Part shown: positions 51,001 through 58,603 of the stretch, piece after piece
Layout: each line of letters starts with the position of its first letter
How positions within the stretch are numbered: position 1 is the stretch's first letter
NCBI GenBank assembly: GCA_964525015.1
Contig: CAZGFY010000006.1
Location: 19,236 to 83,235 of the forward strand
DNA: 64,000 nt
Source of the DNA: RGIG3102 sp964525015
GTDB lineage: Bacteria; Bacillota; Clostridia; Oscillospirales; Ruminococcaceae
Direction of reading: 5' to 3'
The notes under the pieces: generated by a model
What the model saw: the letters and a program-made list of their open reading frames with translations, nothing else
Told to the model about the DNA's origin: nothing
Databases searched by the model: none
Position numbers and translations under genes: made by a program

Positions 51001-52360
51001 TGTTTTTAAAGCTGGAACAGTTTCTGCTTTGCAGGAAAAAACAGCTTTTGGATATGTTAGAAAATATCTTGATGAAAGAAATTTAATTATTAATAAAGCA
51101 GAAGAAACAAGGCTAACTATCGGTTGTTCAGGAGTTAAAAAGACAACAGGGCAACATCCAGGGGGAATGGTTGTTGTGCCAAGTGAAAATGAAGTTTTTG
51201 ATTTTTGTCCTATCCAGCATCCAGCTGACTCAAAAGAGAAAGGCGTTATCACAACACACTTTGAATTTAAATATCTTCACGATACCTTATTAAAACTTGA
51301 TATCCTAGGGCACGATGTGCCTACAATGTATAAATATTTAGAAGATTTAACTGGAATTAAAATGGCCGATGTTCCAATGAATGATAAAGAAGTTTATAGA
51401 ATGCTAACTAGTACCGAGCCAATCGGAGTTAGCCCAAAAGATATTCAAAGTGAAACTGCTACTTTTGGTATTCCAGAACTTGGAACGGATTTTGTTAGAC
51501 AAATGCTAGTTGAGGCATCGCCTAAAAGTTTTGCCGATTTAATTCAAATTTCAGGACTTTCTCACGGCACCGATGTTTGGAATGGTAATGCGCAGGATTT
51601 AATTAAAAATAATATTTGCACTATTACAGATGTTATAGGAACTCGTGATAGCATTATGATAACCTTAATTAAAAAAGGTGTTGATAAGGCAGAAGCATTT
51701 AAGATAATGGAAGTTACAAGAAAAGGAAAAGCAGCAAAAGAATTTACAGCAGATACTGAGAAAATGCTAAGAGATAACGGCGTTGAAGAGTGGTATATTG
51801 AAAGCTGTAAAAAAATCAAATATATGTTCCCAAAGGCACATGCAGTTGCATATTTAATAGCAGCAATTAGATTAATGTGGTTTAAAAAATATCATCCAAT
51901 TGAATTCTACGCAACCTATTTTACTGTTAGGGGGGATGATATAGATTATATTTCTGCGATTAGTGGTAAAGATGTAGCTGTTAAAAATCTAAAGCTTGTA
52001 AGTGATAGATTGAGAATAGAAAAATCTGCAAAAGATGAAGAGCTTAGAACTTCTCTTCAAATGGTTTGCGAAATGCTTTCAAGAAACTTAGAGTTTTTAC
52101 CAATTGAACTTGGGAAAAGTAGTGCGAAGAAATATAATATTGAAGATGGGAAAATAAGACTTCCATATTCATCTTTAAAAGGAGTTGGCGAAAGTGCAGC
52201 TATATCCCTTGAAAACACTTGCATGGATGGGAAAACCTTTATTTCAGTTGAAGATTTACAATCTCAAAGTGGTGTTTCAAGTGCTGTTATCGAGTCTTTA
52301 AATAATGCAGGTGCATTAAAGCATCTACCAAAAAGTAATCAAGTGTCACTATTTGGATAG
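48071..52360 (+). CDS. polC: DNA polymerase III PolC-type
   Basis: The 1429-residue replicative polymerase of Gram-positive bacteria. Order: N-terminal domain; OB-fold (VVIWGKIFAVNQQGNFRKIF); PHP part 1 (VELHLHTKLSAMDALVAPDEAVRYAYNLGHRAVAITDHG); 3'-5' exonuclease (YVVFDIETTGLNPKSEEITEIGAV, HRATDDA); PHP part 2; polymerase core with GSRGSVGSS, a zinc finger of two Cys pairs (CKKCKHS and CPKCGEK) and PDIDLNFSGEYQ; and clamp-binding QVSLFG at the very C-terminus. The start is GTG with GAGG 6 bases ahead. It ends the large plus-strand block. Confidence 0.97.
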   Translation: MTNLILTIFSEYNNGNAHVHEFMGAILDSIDVHRKSSKLSAVIKSKQLISYGALSHFASFLTDKYIDFSIELINKFDFKSFTKKDFDSLINLYCDTVSFIPTQFFSDAQIDIYDNNIDIHVGNGYKFLKENRFPSALSEFLLKLTDEKIGVKLFEIENYESKVVPSFKMPVPIPTFDIENKPKIKDVEISELRIKSGSTKVILGKHFETKRPYTIDKALEETGKVVIWGKIFAVNQQGNFRKIFIYSLTDGTNSINAKLILDQNDKNLEKWENIKAGLYVAIRGDVQMDKYERDYIIMPYDILSFEIESKKDEAEEKRVELHLHTKLSAMDALVAPDEAVRYAYNLGHRAVAITDHGVVQGFPQAMLEADRIQKSDPDFKVIYGCEGYLVDNIVSVYKGDKKGVLKDLEYVVFDIETTGLNPKSEEITEIGAVVFKNGEIIDEFHTFVDPKKPIPAKIIELTGITDDMVYGAPSQKEAITSFKRFINDRILVAHNAFSFDINFIKVVGERVNETFNYSAIDTLPLARNILTSIRSHKLNNLADYYKLGGFNHHRATDDAKILSKILEKLIDELHEKEIFNVEDINHSLSSTEALPRRSNHIIVLAKSQLGVKNLYKLISYGHLNYFLKTPRMPKSEIMKHREGLILGTACEAGELYRAIVDGKSKDELVEIASFYDFLEIQPLGNNEYMVREGKVESNEVLKEYNRIIVELGEELNIPVVATCDVHFLTMEDAAYRAILMAGMGFRDADNQAPLYFRTTDEMLKEFTYLGKEKAHEVVIKNTNLIADMIELGVRAIPKGTFPPKLEGAEEELRNSTYDKLHSIYGENPPELIVDRIERELTSVIKHGYAVLYVIAKKLVQNSEENGYLVGSRGSVGSSALAFFASISEVNPLPAHYICKKCKHSEFDVPNNITSGFDLPDKNCPKCGEKLIGDGNDIPFETFLGFNGDKEPDIDLNFSGEYQAFAHKYTEELFGQEYVFKAGTVSALQEKTAFGYVRKYLDERNLIINKAEETRLTIGCSGVKKTTGQHPGGMVVVPSENEVFDFCPIQHPADSKEKGVITTHFEFKYLHDTLLKLDILGHDVPTMYKYLEDLTGIKMADVPMNDKEVYRMLTSTEPIGVSPKDIQSETATFGIPELGTDFVRQMLVEASPKSFADLIQISGLSHGTDVWNGNAQDLIKNNICTITDVIGTRDSIMITLIKKGVDKAEAFKIMEVTRKGKAAKEFTADTEKMLRDNGVEEWYIESCKKIKYMFPKAHAVAYLIAAIRLMWFKKYHPIEFYATYFTVRGDDIDYISAISGKDVAVKNLKLVSDRLRIEKSAKDEELRTSLQMVCEMLSRNLEFLPIELGKSSAKKYNIEDGKIRLPYSSLKGVGESAAISLENTCMDGKTFISVEDLQSQSGVSSAVIESLNNAGALKHLPKSNQVSLFG

Positions 52361-52374
52361 TATCTGAGATACTA
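52358..52374 (+). terminator. Weak hairpin after polC
   Basis: TAGTATC and GATACTA, a 7-bp stem with a 3-base loop spanning the polC stop codon; only a mixed A/T stretch follows, so termination would be inefficient. Confidence 0.35.
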
Positions 52375-52407
52375 ATTATTAAATAAAGAGAAAGGAATAA
52401 AGTATAA

Positions 52408-53190
52408 ATGAAATATGGAATTTCCACGGGATGCTTTTTTCCGAAAACTCCAAAAGAATCTTTAATTGAGTTAGCTAAATTGGGGGTAAGGCATACCGAG
52501 ATTTTTATAAATGCTGATAGCGAATTATCAAAAGAATATTTATTAGAACTTAAAAAAATTGCGGATGAAGCTGGAATCGAAATAATTTCAATTCACCCAT
52601 TCACATCTGCAATTGAAGGATTTTTATTTTTTTCAAGATATGATTATATAGCAAAACTTGAGGATTCATTAAAATTTTATGAAAGATATTTTAGAGCTTG
52701 TAATATTCTAGGTGCTAAATATGTTGTTTTTCATGGAAGTTTTTTAGAACACACATTTATATCCCTTGAAAAATATTCGCATATTATGAATGTTCTAGCT
52801 GATAAAGCTATGGAATATGGCGTTTATATATCTCAAGAAAACGTTAATAAATATGTTTCTTCTACAAAGGAAAGTTTAGAAATAATATATAATAATACAC
52901 GAGATAACCTTCTTTTTACTTTTGATATAAAACAAGCAGTTAGGGCAAATGAAGATATTTACGGTATGCTTGAAGTGATAAAAAATCGAATTTCACATAT
53001 ACATATTTCAGATTTTACTTTTGATAAAGATTGCCTTTTACCAGGAGAAGGAACTTTTGATTTTAAGAAATTTAAAAATTATATTAAAGAAAATACAACT
53101 ACAACAAGTATGCTCATTGAAGTATATGAAGATAGGTATTCTAATGAAAAATCACTAAAAAAGGCACTTGAGTATATGTTTTTTGACTAG
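52408..53190 (+). CDS. Sugar phosphate isomerase/epimerase-like TIM barrel
   Basis: The 260-residue protein of the xylose-isomerase-like/AP-endonuclease-2 superfamily has KYGISTGCFFP at strand 1, IISIHPFTSAIEG at strand 3, KYVVFHGSF with a metal histidine, YISQENVNKY with a metal glutamate, FTFDIKQAVRAN, ISHIHISDFT and SMLIEVYED. Such enzymes isomerise sugars or related small molecules with a divalent metal. AAAGGA lies before the ATG. It follows polC by 47 bases, perhaps by read-through. The substrate is unknown. Confidence 0.85.
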   Translation: MKYGISTGCFFPKTPKESLIELAKLGVRHTEIFINADSELSKEYLLELKKIADEAGIEIISIHPFTSAIEGFLFFSRYDYIAKLEDSLKFYERYFRACNILGAKYVVFHGSFLEHTFISLEKYSHIMNVLADKAMEYGVYISQENVNKYVSSTKESLEIIYNNTRDNLLFTFDIKQAVRANEDIYGMLEVIKNRISHIHISDFTFDKDCLLPGEGTFDFKKFKNYIKENTTTTSMLIEVYEDRYSNEKSLKKALEYMFFD

Positions 53191-53226
53191 CTATTTTGGT
53201 TAATATGTAAAAAATACCAGAAAAGC

Positions 53227-53255
53227 TTTACATTAAGCAGATAAAATTATATAAT
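53227..53255 (+). promoter_or_regulatory. Sigma-A-type promoter upstream of the small gene and nrdR
   Basis: TTTACA, 17 bases, TATAAT, leaving about 125 untranslated bases before the next gene. That leader holds no obvious hairpin. Confidence 0.6.
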
Positions 53256-53386
53256 TATGATTGTTAATTTATGTCTGATTTTTTTAAATAAGTAAAGCGT
53301 AAATGCTATTATCTAAAAAAAGAAAGGTAGTGCTTTGGTTAAATTAGAGTTATCTATTATAATTAAAGTGTAATGGTGCGTAGCTT

Positions 53387-53647
53387 ATGGCTGTAAATAA
53401 AGCTGACACAATCATTGAACTTGATATAAAATCTGAGAGATTTGTGTATGTCCTATTTAGTCATACGGCATTTGAAAAAGAAATGTTTGCGATTGAAGTA
53501 GTTGATTTATTAAAAAATGAAAAATCTCAGATTTTGGAAATTACAAGTATTGAAAAAGATGCAAAAAATATGTATAATATTATAAGAAATAATATTGTGC
53601 ACCCAATTCATTTACAAGATGTAGTGTGCAATTTAGTATCAATGTGA
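53387..53647 (+). CDS. Small protein of 86 residues, DUF6514-like
   Basis: MAVNKADTIIELDIKSERFV begins a compact alpha/beta protein: two beta strands, a central ITSIEKDAKNMYNIIRNNIVHPIHLQDVV stretch and a short tail. The spacing of S-I-E-x-D, a helix, and HPIHLQDVV resembles small clostridial DUF6514 proteins; this is a visual match only. The start is uncertain: an in-frame stop lies two codons upstream and no good ribosome site precedes the ATG. It lies 22 bases before nrdR and is probably co-transcribed. Confidence 0.6.
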   Translation: MAVNKADTIIELDIKSERFVYVLFSHTAFEKEMFAIEVVDLLKNEKSQILEITSIEKDAKNMYNIIRNNIVHPIHLQDVVCNLVSM

Positions 53648-53669
53648 TAAATGAAAGGAAATCTATATT

Positions 53670-54131
53670 ATGAAATGCCCATTTTGCGGTAATGTGGATA
53701 GTAAGGTTGTTGACTCAAGGCCAACTGAAGACGGAGAAAGAATTAGAAGAAGAAGAGAGTGCATTAGCTGTCAAAAAAGATTTACAACTTTTGAAGTTAT
53801 TGAAACTACTCCGATTATGGTTATAAAAAGAGATAATTCTCGTCAAGTTTTTAATAGGGATAAACTATTAAATGGAATGATAAAGTCTTGTGAAAAACGT
53901 CCAGTATCTCGTCAAGATTTAGAAAGCTCAGTTGATAAAATTGAGTATAAGCTAGTTAATAGCTTAAAACATGAAATTTCCTCTATGGATTTGGGCGAAT
54001 TGGTTATGGAAGAACTTAAAAAGCTTGATGAAGTGGCATATGTTCGATTTGCTTCTGTGTATAGACAATTTAGTGATGTTAACACATTTTTAGAAGAATT
54101 AAATGTACTTCTTTCTAAAAAGAAATCTTAA
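53670..54131 (+). CDS. nrdR: Transcriptional repressor NrdR
   Basis: The 153 residues are the standard length. The zinc ribbon MKCPFCGNVDSKVVDSRPTEDGERIRRRRECISCQKRFTTFE is nearly textbook, followed by the ATP-cone domain (MVIKRDNSRQVFNRDKLLNGMIKSCEKRPV). It senses ATP/dATP and represses ribonucleotide reductase genes, none of which is in this window. GAAAGGAAATC precedes the ATG. Its end overlaps the converging DUF4363 gene by 4 bases with no terminator between them. Confidence 0.97.
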   Translation: MKCPFCGNVDSKVVDSRPTEDGERIRRRRECISCQKRFTTFEVIETTPIMVIKRDNSRQVFNRDKLLNGMIKSCEKRPVSRQDLESSVDKIEYKLVNSLKHEISSMDLGELVMEELKKLDEVAYVRFASVYRQFSDVNTFLEELNVLLSKKKS

Positions 54132-54487
54132 ACCACACTGTAAATTTCAGATTTTAAATAAAGAATTAATTCCTGAATTTCCTTAGTATTTTTTTCCATT
54201 TCAATAATATCATTGTTTTTAAATGCAATACTTAAATTATTCATTAAAACATCTATTTTTAAAAGATGCTCCTTGTTTGATAAAACTTGGAGCGTTTTTT
54301 TATTATCATTATATTTATTTAAAATATTTTCAAAAATTTCAGTGTTTGAGTCAATATCGCTTTCAAAAACAATAGATTTTGTATCTAAAAGAATAGAATC
54401 AAATATAGCTCTGCCTTTTATATCAATAAAAATGCTATATGATATTACTAATGTAAAAGTTATTATGCATATGATGAAATGCTTCAA
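54128..54487 (-). CDS. DUF4363-like membrane-anchored protein
   Basis: The 119 residues have one N-terminal helix (about 4-22) and then a mostly helical, acidic outer domain (SDIDSNTEIFENILNKYNDNKKTLQVLSNKEHLLKIDVLMNNLSIAFK...), as in DUF4363 proteins that accompany YetF-type DUF421 proteins. The start is TTG with GGAG 8 bases upstream. It is 2 bases after the YetF-like gene and so coupled to it. A partner role for the DUF421 protein is inferred from the conserved pairing. Confidence 0.7.
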   Translation of the reverse strand: MKHFIICIITFTLVISYSIFIDIKGRAIFDSILLDTKSIVFESDIDSNTEIFENILNKYNDNKKTLQVLSNKEHLLKIDVLMNNLSIAFKNNDIIEMEKNTKEIQELILYLKSEIYSVV

Positions 54488-54489
54488 AT

Positions 54490-55140
54490 TTATAGCTCCT
54501 TTTTTGTTAAATTATAATTTTTATCTCCGTCGATTGTTAATAGTAAAACCTCTTTTAATTTTATATTATTATTATCTAAAAATGAATTAATATAATTTTC
54601 ATCAATACCTAAGTATGAAAAGGTTGTACTGAAAATTTTACCATTTTTAATTACTGCAAAAGGAGGGGTACTACTTTTAGTAATTAGATTATCAATGTTT
54701 GGGTTTTTGTAAATATTAATAGCACCGGTCGTTTCTATTATAGCTAAAGAAATTTCTTCTAAATAAAAAATTTGATTATTTCTCATTCCTTCAAGCACAT
54801 CATTAACAGTTAATCGTAAATCTTGCATAACTTTTTGATTTAAAATTCCATTAAAAATTAATATTTTGCTAGAGCCTTGTGTTAAAAGCGAAACTTTATC
54901 GCTTTTTTTTGAAGCCATAGATAAAAACACCTCATAGCACATAATTAAAAGTATAGGTATAATCGAATAAAAAATAGGCAATTCGGGAGCTTCTAAAACA
55001 AGAGCAGTTAAATTTGATATTAAAATAGTTGAAACTAAATCATTAGGCTGAAATTCGCCTAAATTTTTTTTGCCCATTACTCTCATTGCAAACATCATTA
55101 CAATAAACATTATACTAGTTCGACTAATAACTCCAAACAT
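54490..55140 (-). CDS. YetF/DUF421 family membrane protein
   Basis: The 216 residues have three N-terminal helices (ending near residue 85; RTSIMFIVMMFAMRVMGKKNLGEFQPNDLVSTILISNLTA is the family signature) and a cytoplasmic domain with KVSLLTQGSSKILIFNGILNQKVMQDLRLTVNDVLEGMRNNQIFYLEEISLAIIETTGAINIYKN. In spore formers YetF-like proteins are linked to spore membrane and germination properties. It is divergent from the gerA operon, which supports such a link. The ribosome site is weak. Confidence 0.85.
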   Translation of the reverse strand: MFGVISRTSIMFIVMMFAMRVMGKKNLGEFQPNDLVSTILISNLTALVLEAPELPIFYSIIPILLIMCYEVFLSMASKKSDKVSLLTQGSSKILIFNGILNQKVMQDLRLTVNDVLEGMRNNQIFYLEEISLAIIETTGAINIYKNPNIDNLITKSSTPPFAVIKNGKIFSTTFSYLGIDENYINSFLDNNNIKLKEVLLLTIDGDKNYNLTKKEL

Positions 55141-55239
55141 TTAAAAACTCTCTTTCAATTATATTGATAATATTATTGCTTAATGTTTTAACTTTAGACA
55201 TATTGAGCATAATAAAATCAAAAGACAGGAGGAAAGATT

Positions 55240-56685
55240 ATGGATAAAGAATTATTATTTAAAAATTTAGATGAAAATAAGGCGTATTTTGATGATTATT
55301 TTTGTTCATCAGCAGATTATTTTTATAAATCAATAAAAATATTTAATAAAGATGCTGCGATAATTATGTGTGAGGCAATGATAGATAGGCAAAGACTGTG
55401 GCAAATTTTTTTAAACCCTTTAAATTCGCTAAAAGGAGATAAATCATCTAAAGAAATTATTGAATATATAATTAATGAAACTACAATTCCAGCTAATGAA
55501 AACACAGCTGATAATTTTAAAGATTCAACTTTTTTTCTAACTGCAGGATTTGCATTATTAATAGTTGATGGTAGTAATAAAGCTGTTGTACTACCGGCAC
55601 AAGGCGTTCCGTTAAGAAGTATTGGTGAGGCATCACAGGAAGGGAATTTAAAAGGAACAAAAGAAGGGTTTACGGATTCTTCAAGGGTTAATATGGCATT
55701 AATAAGAAGAAGAGCAAGAGGGGAACATTTTGCAATAGATGCTATGCAAGTAGGAGATAAAACAAAAACTGAGGTTTGTGTTTGTTATAATAAAAACTTT
55801 GTTGATGAAAAATTAGTAGCAAGAGTTAAGGAAAAAATAAAAAAGATAGATTTACCAATGATTTATGATTCAGGGTATATAGCACCATTTATAGATGATA
55901 CAAATTTTTCTATTTTCTCATCAACATTTGAAACAGAAAGACCAGATACCTTTTGTGCAAAGCTTTGCGAGGGCAAGATAGGAATTTTAGTTGACGGAAG
56001 CCCTTTTGCACTTGTGTATCCGTATTTTTTTCATGAAAATTTCATTACTAATGATGATTATATTCAAAGACCATATTTTGCATCTTTTATGAGAATAATT
56101 AGATATATAGCTTTTTTAATAGCCATCTTACTTCCAGGATTATATGTATCTTTTACTTTGTATGCACCACAGGTTTTACCAAAAGAATTAATTTTTTATA
56201 TTTTTTCAAGCAAACAATCAGTACTTCCTTTGTTTTTAGAAGCCGTAATGATTGTTATTGCATTAGAAATTATTAAAGAAGCCGGACTGCGATTGCCAAA
56301 GCCAATAGGTCATTCCGTAAGTTTTGTTGCAGCATTAATAATTGGCGATGCAGCCATTAGTGCCGGATTTATATCTTCATCAGTTTTAATTGTATGTGCT
56401 GTTAGTGTTATATCTTCATTTGTAATTCCTAGTTTTTATGAAGCAATTATAATTTTAAGAATAGGTGTATTAATTTTATCTGGCTTATTTGGAGTTATTG
56501 GATTTGGATTTTCTACGGTAATATTATTAATTAATATGATAAATGTTAACACAGATGGATATAATTATTTACTACTATTAGATAATACTAAATATTTATT
56601 TCAAGATGGGATTATAAAATCTAGCTTTAGAAATAAAAATAATAATTTTGAAATTAAAAAGGGGATAGAAAATGATAAAAAGTAA
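55240..56685 (+). CDS. Spore germination receptor subunit A (GerA family)
   Basis: The 481 residues match GerAA-type proteins: a hydrophilic N-terminal domain of about 285 residues that includes GSNKAVVLPAQGVPLRSIGEASQEG-like and SSRVNMALIRRR stretches, an ILVDGSPFALVYPYFFHENF motif, then about five membrane helices (including LPGLYVSFTLY and KEAGLRLPKPIGHSVSFVAALIIGDAAISAGFIS, highly conserved). It forms part of the inner-spore-membrane germinant receptor. AGGAGG precedes the ATG, and a CATAATA sequence 25 bases before the start resembles the -10 of the forespore sigma-G. The next gene overlaps by 14 bases. Confidence 0.93.
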   Translation: MDKELLFKNLDENKAYFDDYFCSSADYFYKSIKIFNKDAAIIMCEAMIDRQRLWQIFLNPLNSLKGDKSSKEIIEYIINETTIPANENTADNFKDSTFFLTAGFALLIVDGSNKAVVLPAQGVPLRSIGEASQEGNLKGTKEGFTDSSRVNMALIRRRARGEHFAIDAMQVGDKTKTEVCVCYNKNFVDEKLVARVKEKIKKIDLPMIYDSGYIAPFIDDTNFSIFSSTFETERPDTFCAKLCEGKIGILVDGSPFALVYPYFFHENFITNDDYIQRPYFASFMRIIRYIAFLIAILLPGLYVSFTLYAPQVLPKELIFYIFSSKQSVLPLFLEAVMIVIALEIIKEAGLRLPKPIGHSVSFVAALIIGDAAISAGFISSSVLIVCAVSVISSFVIPSFYEAIIILRIGVLILSGLFGVIGFGFSTVILLINMINVNTDGYNYLLLLDNTKYLFQDGIIKSSFRNKNNNFEIKKGIENDKK

Positions 56686-57622
56686 GCAAAATGCATTGTT
56701 ATATCTTGGTTTTTCATTTTCAATTTTTGAATTTACAACAACCATGTTAAATAACACAGTTTTCACCTTTGAGTGGATAGTTAGTATTTTTATTAGTAGT
56801 ATATTAAGTTTAATTGTTATGTTAGTTATTTTTAAAGCTAAAAAAAATTCAAAAGTAATAAACTGGTTAATCATAGTTTATTCATTAAATACTATTATAA
56901 GATATATATTTAGATTTTCAGATTATATAGATATTAAACATGGTACAAACTCACTTTTAAGTGTTGCGATATTAAGCTTATTCATTATAATATATCTATT
57001 TAAATTCCACAAAGAAAGCTTTGAAAGAATTGCGCCAATAATTTTATTTGTAACATTTAGTATGCTGTTAATGGCATTAATTTTGAATTATAACAAAATT
57101 CAACCAGTAAATATATATATCCAAGAGAAAATAGTGCTGTTAAATGTAAATATTGTTAAAGTTTATGATTGGGTTATACCATTATCGTTTTTATATAAAG
57201 AGAAAGAAAAAAGTAGCGTAAAATGTTATTGTTTTTTAATTGTTAACGGAATTTTGTTAGTAAGTATAAGCCTTTTTAGGGGGATGAGTATAAGAGGGGA
57301 ATCACTGTATAGCCTATCACCTTTACACTCGATTTTTGCTATTTCTAAAGGATTAACAATACAAAGATTTGACTATGTATTTACTATGCTTTTAGTTATA
57401 TGTTTTTTTTCCGTTTTACTATTAAATATTGCGCTAATAAATAAAATTAAAAGCAGTAATGATTATATAAATTCAAAAGTTATAATATATCTTGCTTTCA
57501 TAGCATTTATCATAAATATTTTTTATAATGTTTTTACTAATATTTATTTTGTGTTTGTTATTTCAATTTTGCTAATTGTAAAAATCATAAAAGAAAGGAG
57601 GAAAATAAAAAATGAAAATTAA
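56672..57622 (+). CDS. GerAB-like germination permease subunit, divergent and short
   Basis: The 316-residue membrane protein has nine to ten hydrophobic helices, consistent with the amino-acid-permease-like GerAB/spore permease family, but about 50 residues shorter than usual and with weak sequence signature. Assignment rests on the sandwich between a clear GerA subunit and a GerAC-like lipoprotein, overlapping both. In characterised receptors this subunit binds the germinant. AAGGGGATAG precedes the ATG. Confidence 0.75.
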   Translation: MIKSKQNALLYLGFSFSIFEFTTTMLNNTVFTFEWIVSIFISSILSLIVMLVIFKAKKNSKVINWLIIVYSLNTIIRYIFRFSDYIDIKHGTNSLLSVAILSLFIIIYLFKFHKESFERIAPIILFVTFSMLLMALILNYNKIQPVNIYIQEKIVLLNVNIVKVYDWVIPLSFLYKEKEKSSVKCYCFLIVNGILLVSISLFRGMSIRGESLYSLSPLHSIFAISKGLTIQRFDYVFTMLLVICFFSVLLLNIALINKIKSSNDYINSKVIIYLAFIAFIINIFYNVFTNIYFVFVISILLIVKIIKERRKIKNEN

Positions 57623-58514
57623 AAGAATACTATTAGTTTTTATTTCAGTTTTGTTTTTTACTTCTTGTTCGCAAAACCAGGATGAAGTTATGGTGAAAGC
57701 AATAAATTTTTCAAAGGAAAACGATATGTATTCACTAGAATTTATAGCTTATGATTTTTCTAATAAGAGCGAAAGTTATACAGAATATATATTTACTGAT
57801 AGTAATTATGATAAAGCGTTTATTTCAGCTGAAAATAAATACAATTTAAATTTATCTCTCTGTGATTATGCATTTATAAGTAGCAGCGTTGTTAGTGATA
57901 ATAAAATGAATTTAGTTTTAAAAGCATTAGAAGAGTTTGGAGTGAATTCAGATACAAATTTAGTTTTATCAGATGATGTTTCAAAGGATAATTATACGGA
58001 TTTAAAAGAAAAAAACTTAAAAATTACTCCAATATACTCCATTTTAAATAAAAAAGATGAAACAAATTTTATATTGCCAGTTTTAAATAAGGATTTATAC
58101 ATTAGTTCAGCGGTAATTATAAACAATGATGGAGCATTATCAAATCTTTCAAATGAAGAATTAAACATAGCTTTACTACTTTTAGCAGGGAATAAAGATT
58201 TTAATTATAATTTTAATAATTCAAATGATAGTGCAGATATTAGAAATGGATTTGCTTATTTTAATATGGAAAATAATATTTTAGAAATAACAACGTATCT
58301 GGATATAAAATCAAGGAATGGGGCAACAAATAGCAAAACATCATCTAATGCCTTTGACACACTTTTAATATACGACATTCAGTCTAAAATATATGATTTA
58401 TTTAATGATCAAATTATAAGAACCACCTTAAATTTAGATTGGGTAGAAAAACAATATAATCAAGAGATTGATGATATAAATGTAGTGGTGAAAATATTGC
58501 AAAATAAAGATTGA
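57612..58514 (+). CDS. GerAC-like germination lipoprotein, short
   Basis: The 300 residues begin with a lipoprotein signal (VLFFTSC, Cys19). GerAC proteins have three alpha/beta domains and usually 370-400 residues; this one is shorter and lacks clear family motifs, though strand-helix pattern and DYAFISSSVVSDNKMNLVLKALEEFGVNSDTNLVLS resemble the first domain. The operon position is diagnostic. GAAAGGAGG precedes the ATG, overlapping the permease gene by 11 bases. Its stop codon lies inside the promoter of the next gene. Confidence 0.75.
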   Translation: MKIKRILLVFISVLFFTSCSQNQDEVMVKAINFSKENDMYSLEFIAYDFSNKSESYTEYIFTDSNYDKAFISAENKYNLNLSLCDYAFISSSVVSDNKMNLVLKALEEFGVNSDTNLVLSDDVSKDNYTDLKEKNLKITPIYSILNKKDETNFILPVLNKDLYISSAVIINNDGALSNLSNEELNIALLLLAGNKDFNYNFNNSNDSADIRNGFAYFNMENNILEITTYLDIKSRNGATNSKTSSNAFDTLLIYDIQSKIYDLFNDQIIRTTLNLDWVEKQYNQEIDDINVVVKILQNKD

Positions 58515-58539
58515 CAAAAATTTACCAATTTAGTATAAT
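58511..58539 (+). promoter_or_regulatory. Perfect consensus sigma-A promoter of the FMN lipoprotein gene
   Basis: TTGACA, 17 bases, TATAAT: exact at all twelve positions with ideal spacing, overlapping the gerAC-like stop codon. TTTACC (58521) and GGTAAA (58547) flank the -10 as an inverted repeat and may be an operator. Confidence 0.8.
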
Positions 58540-58603
58540 TTAAAACGGTAAAACATTTACTAAAAGAGTATATTATTTATACAAAAATGAAAGGGAACTA
58601 AAA

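Noticed and set aside
53329..53396. Possible leader peptides (a 12-codon TTG frame and a 7-codon ATG frame) before the 86-residue gene
   Set aside because: No attenuator hairpin follows and no run of regulatory codons is seen; chance short frames in AT-rich DNA.
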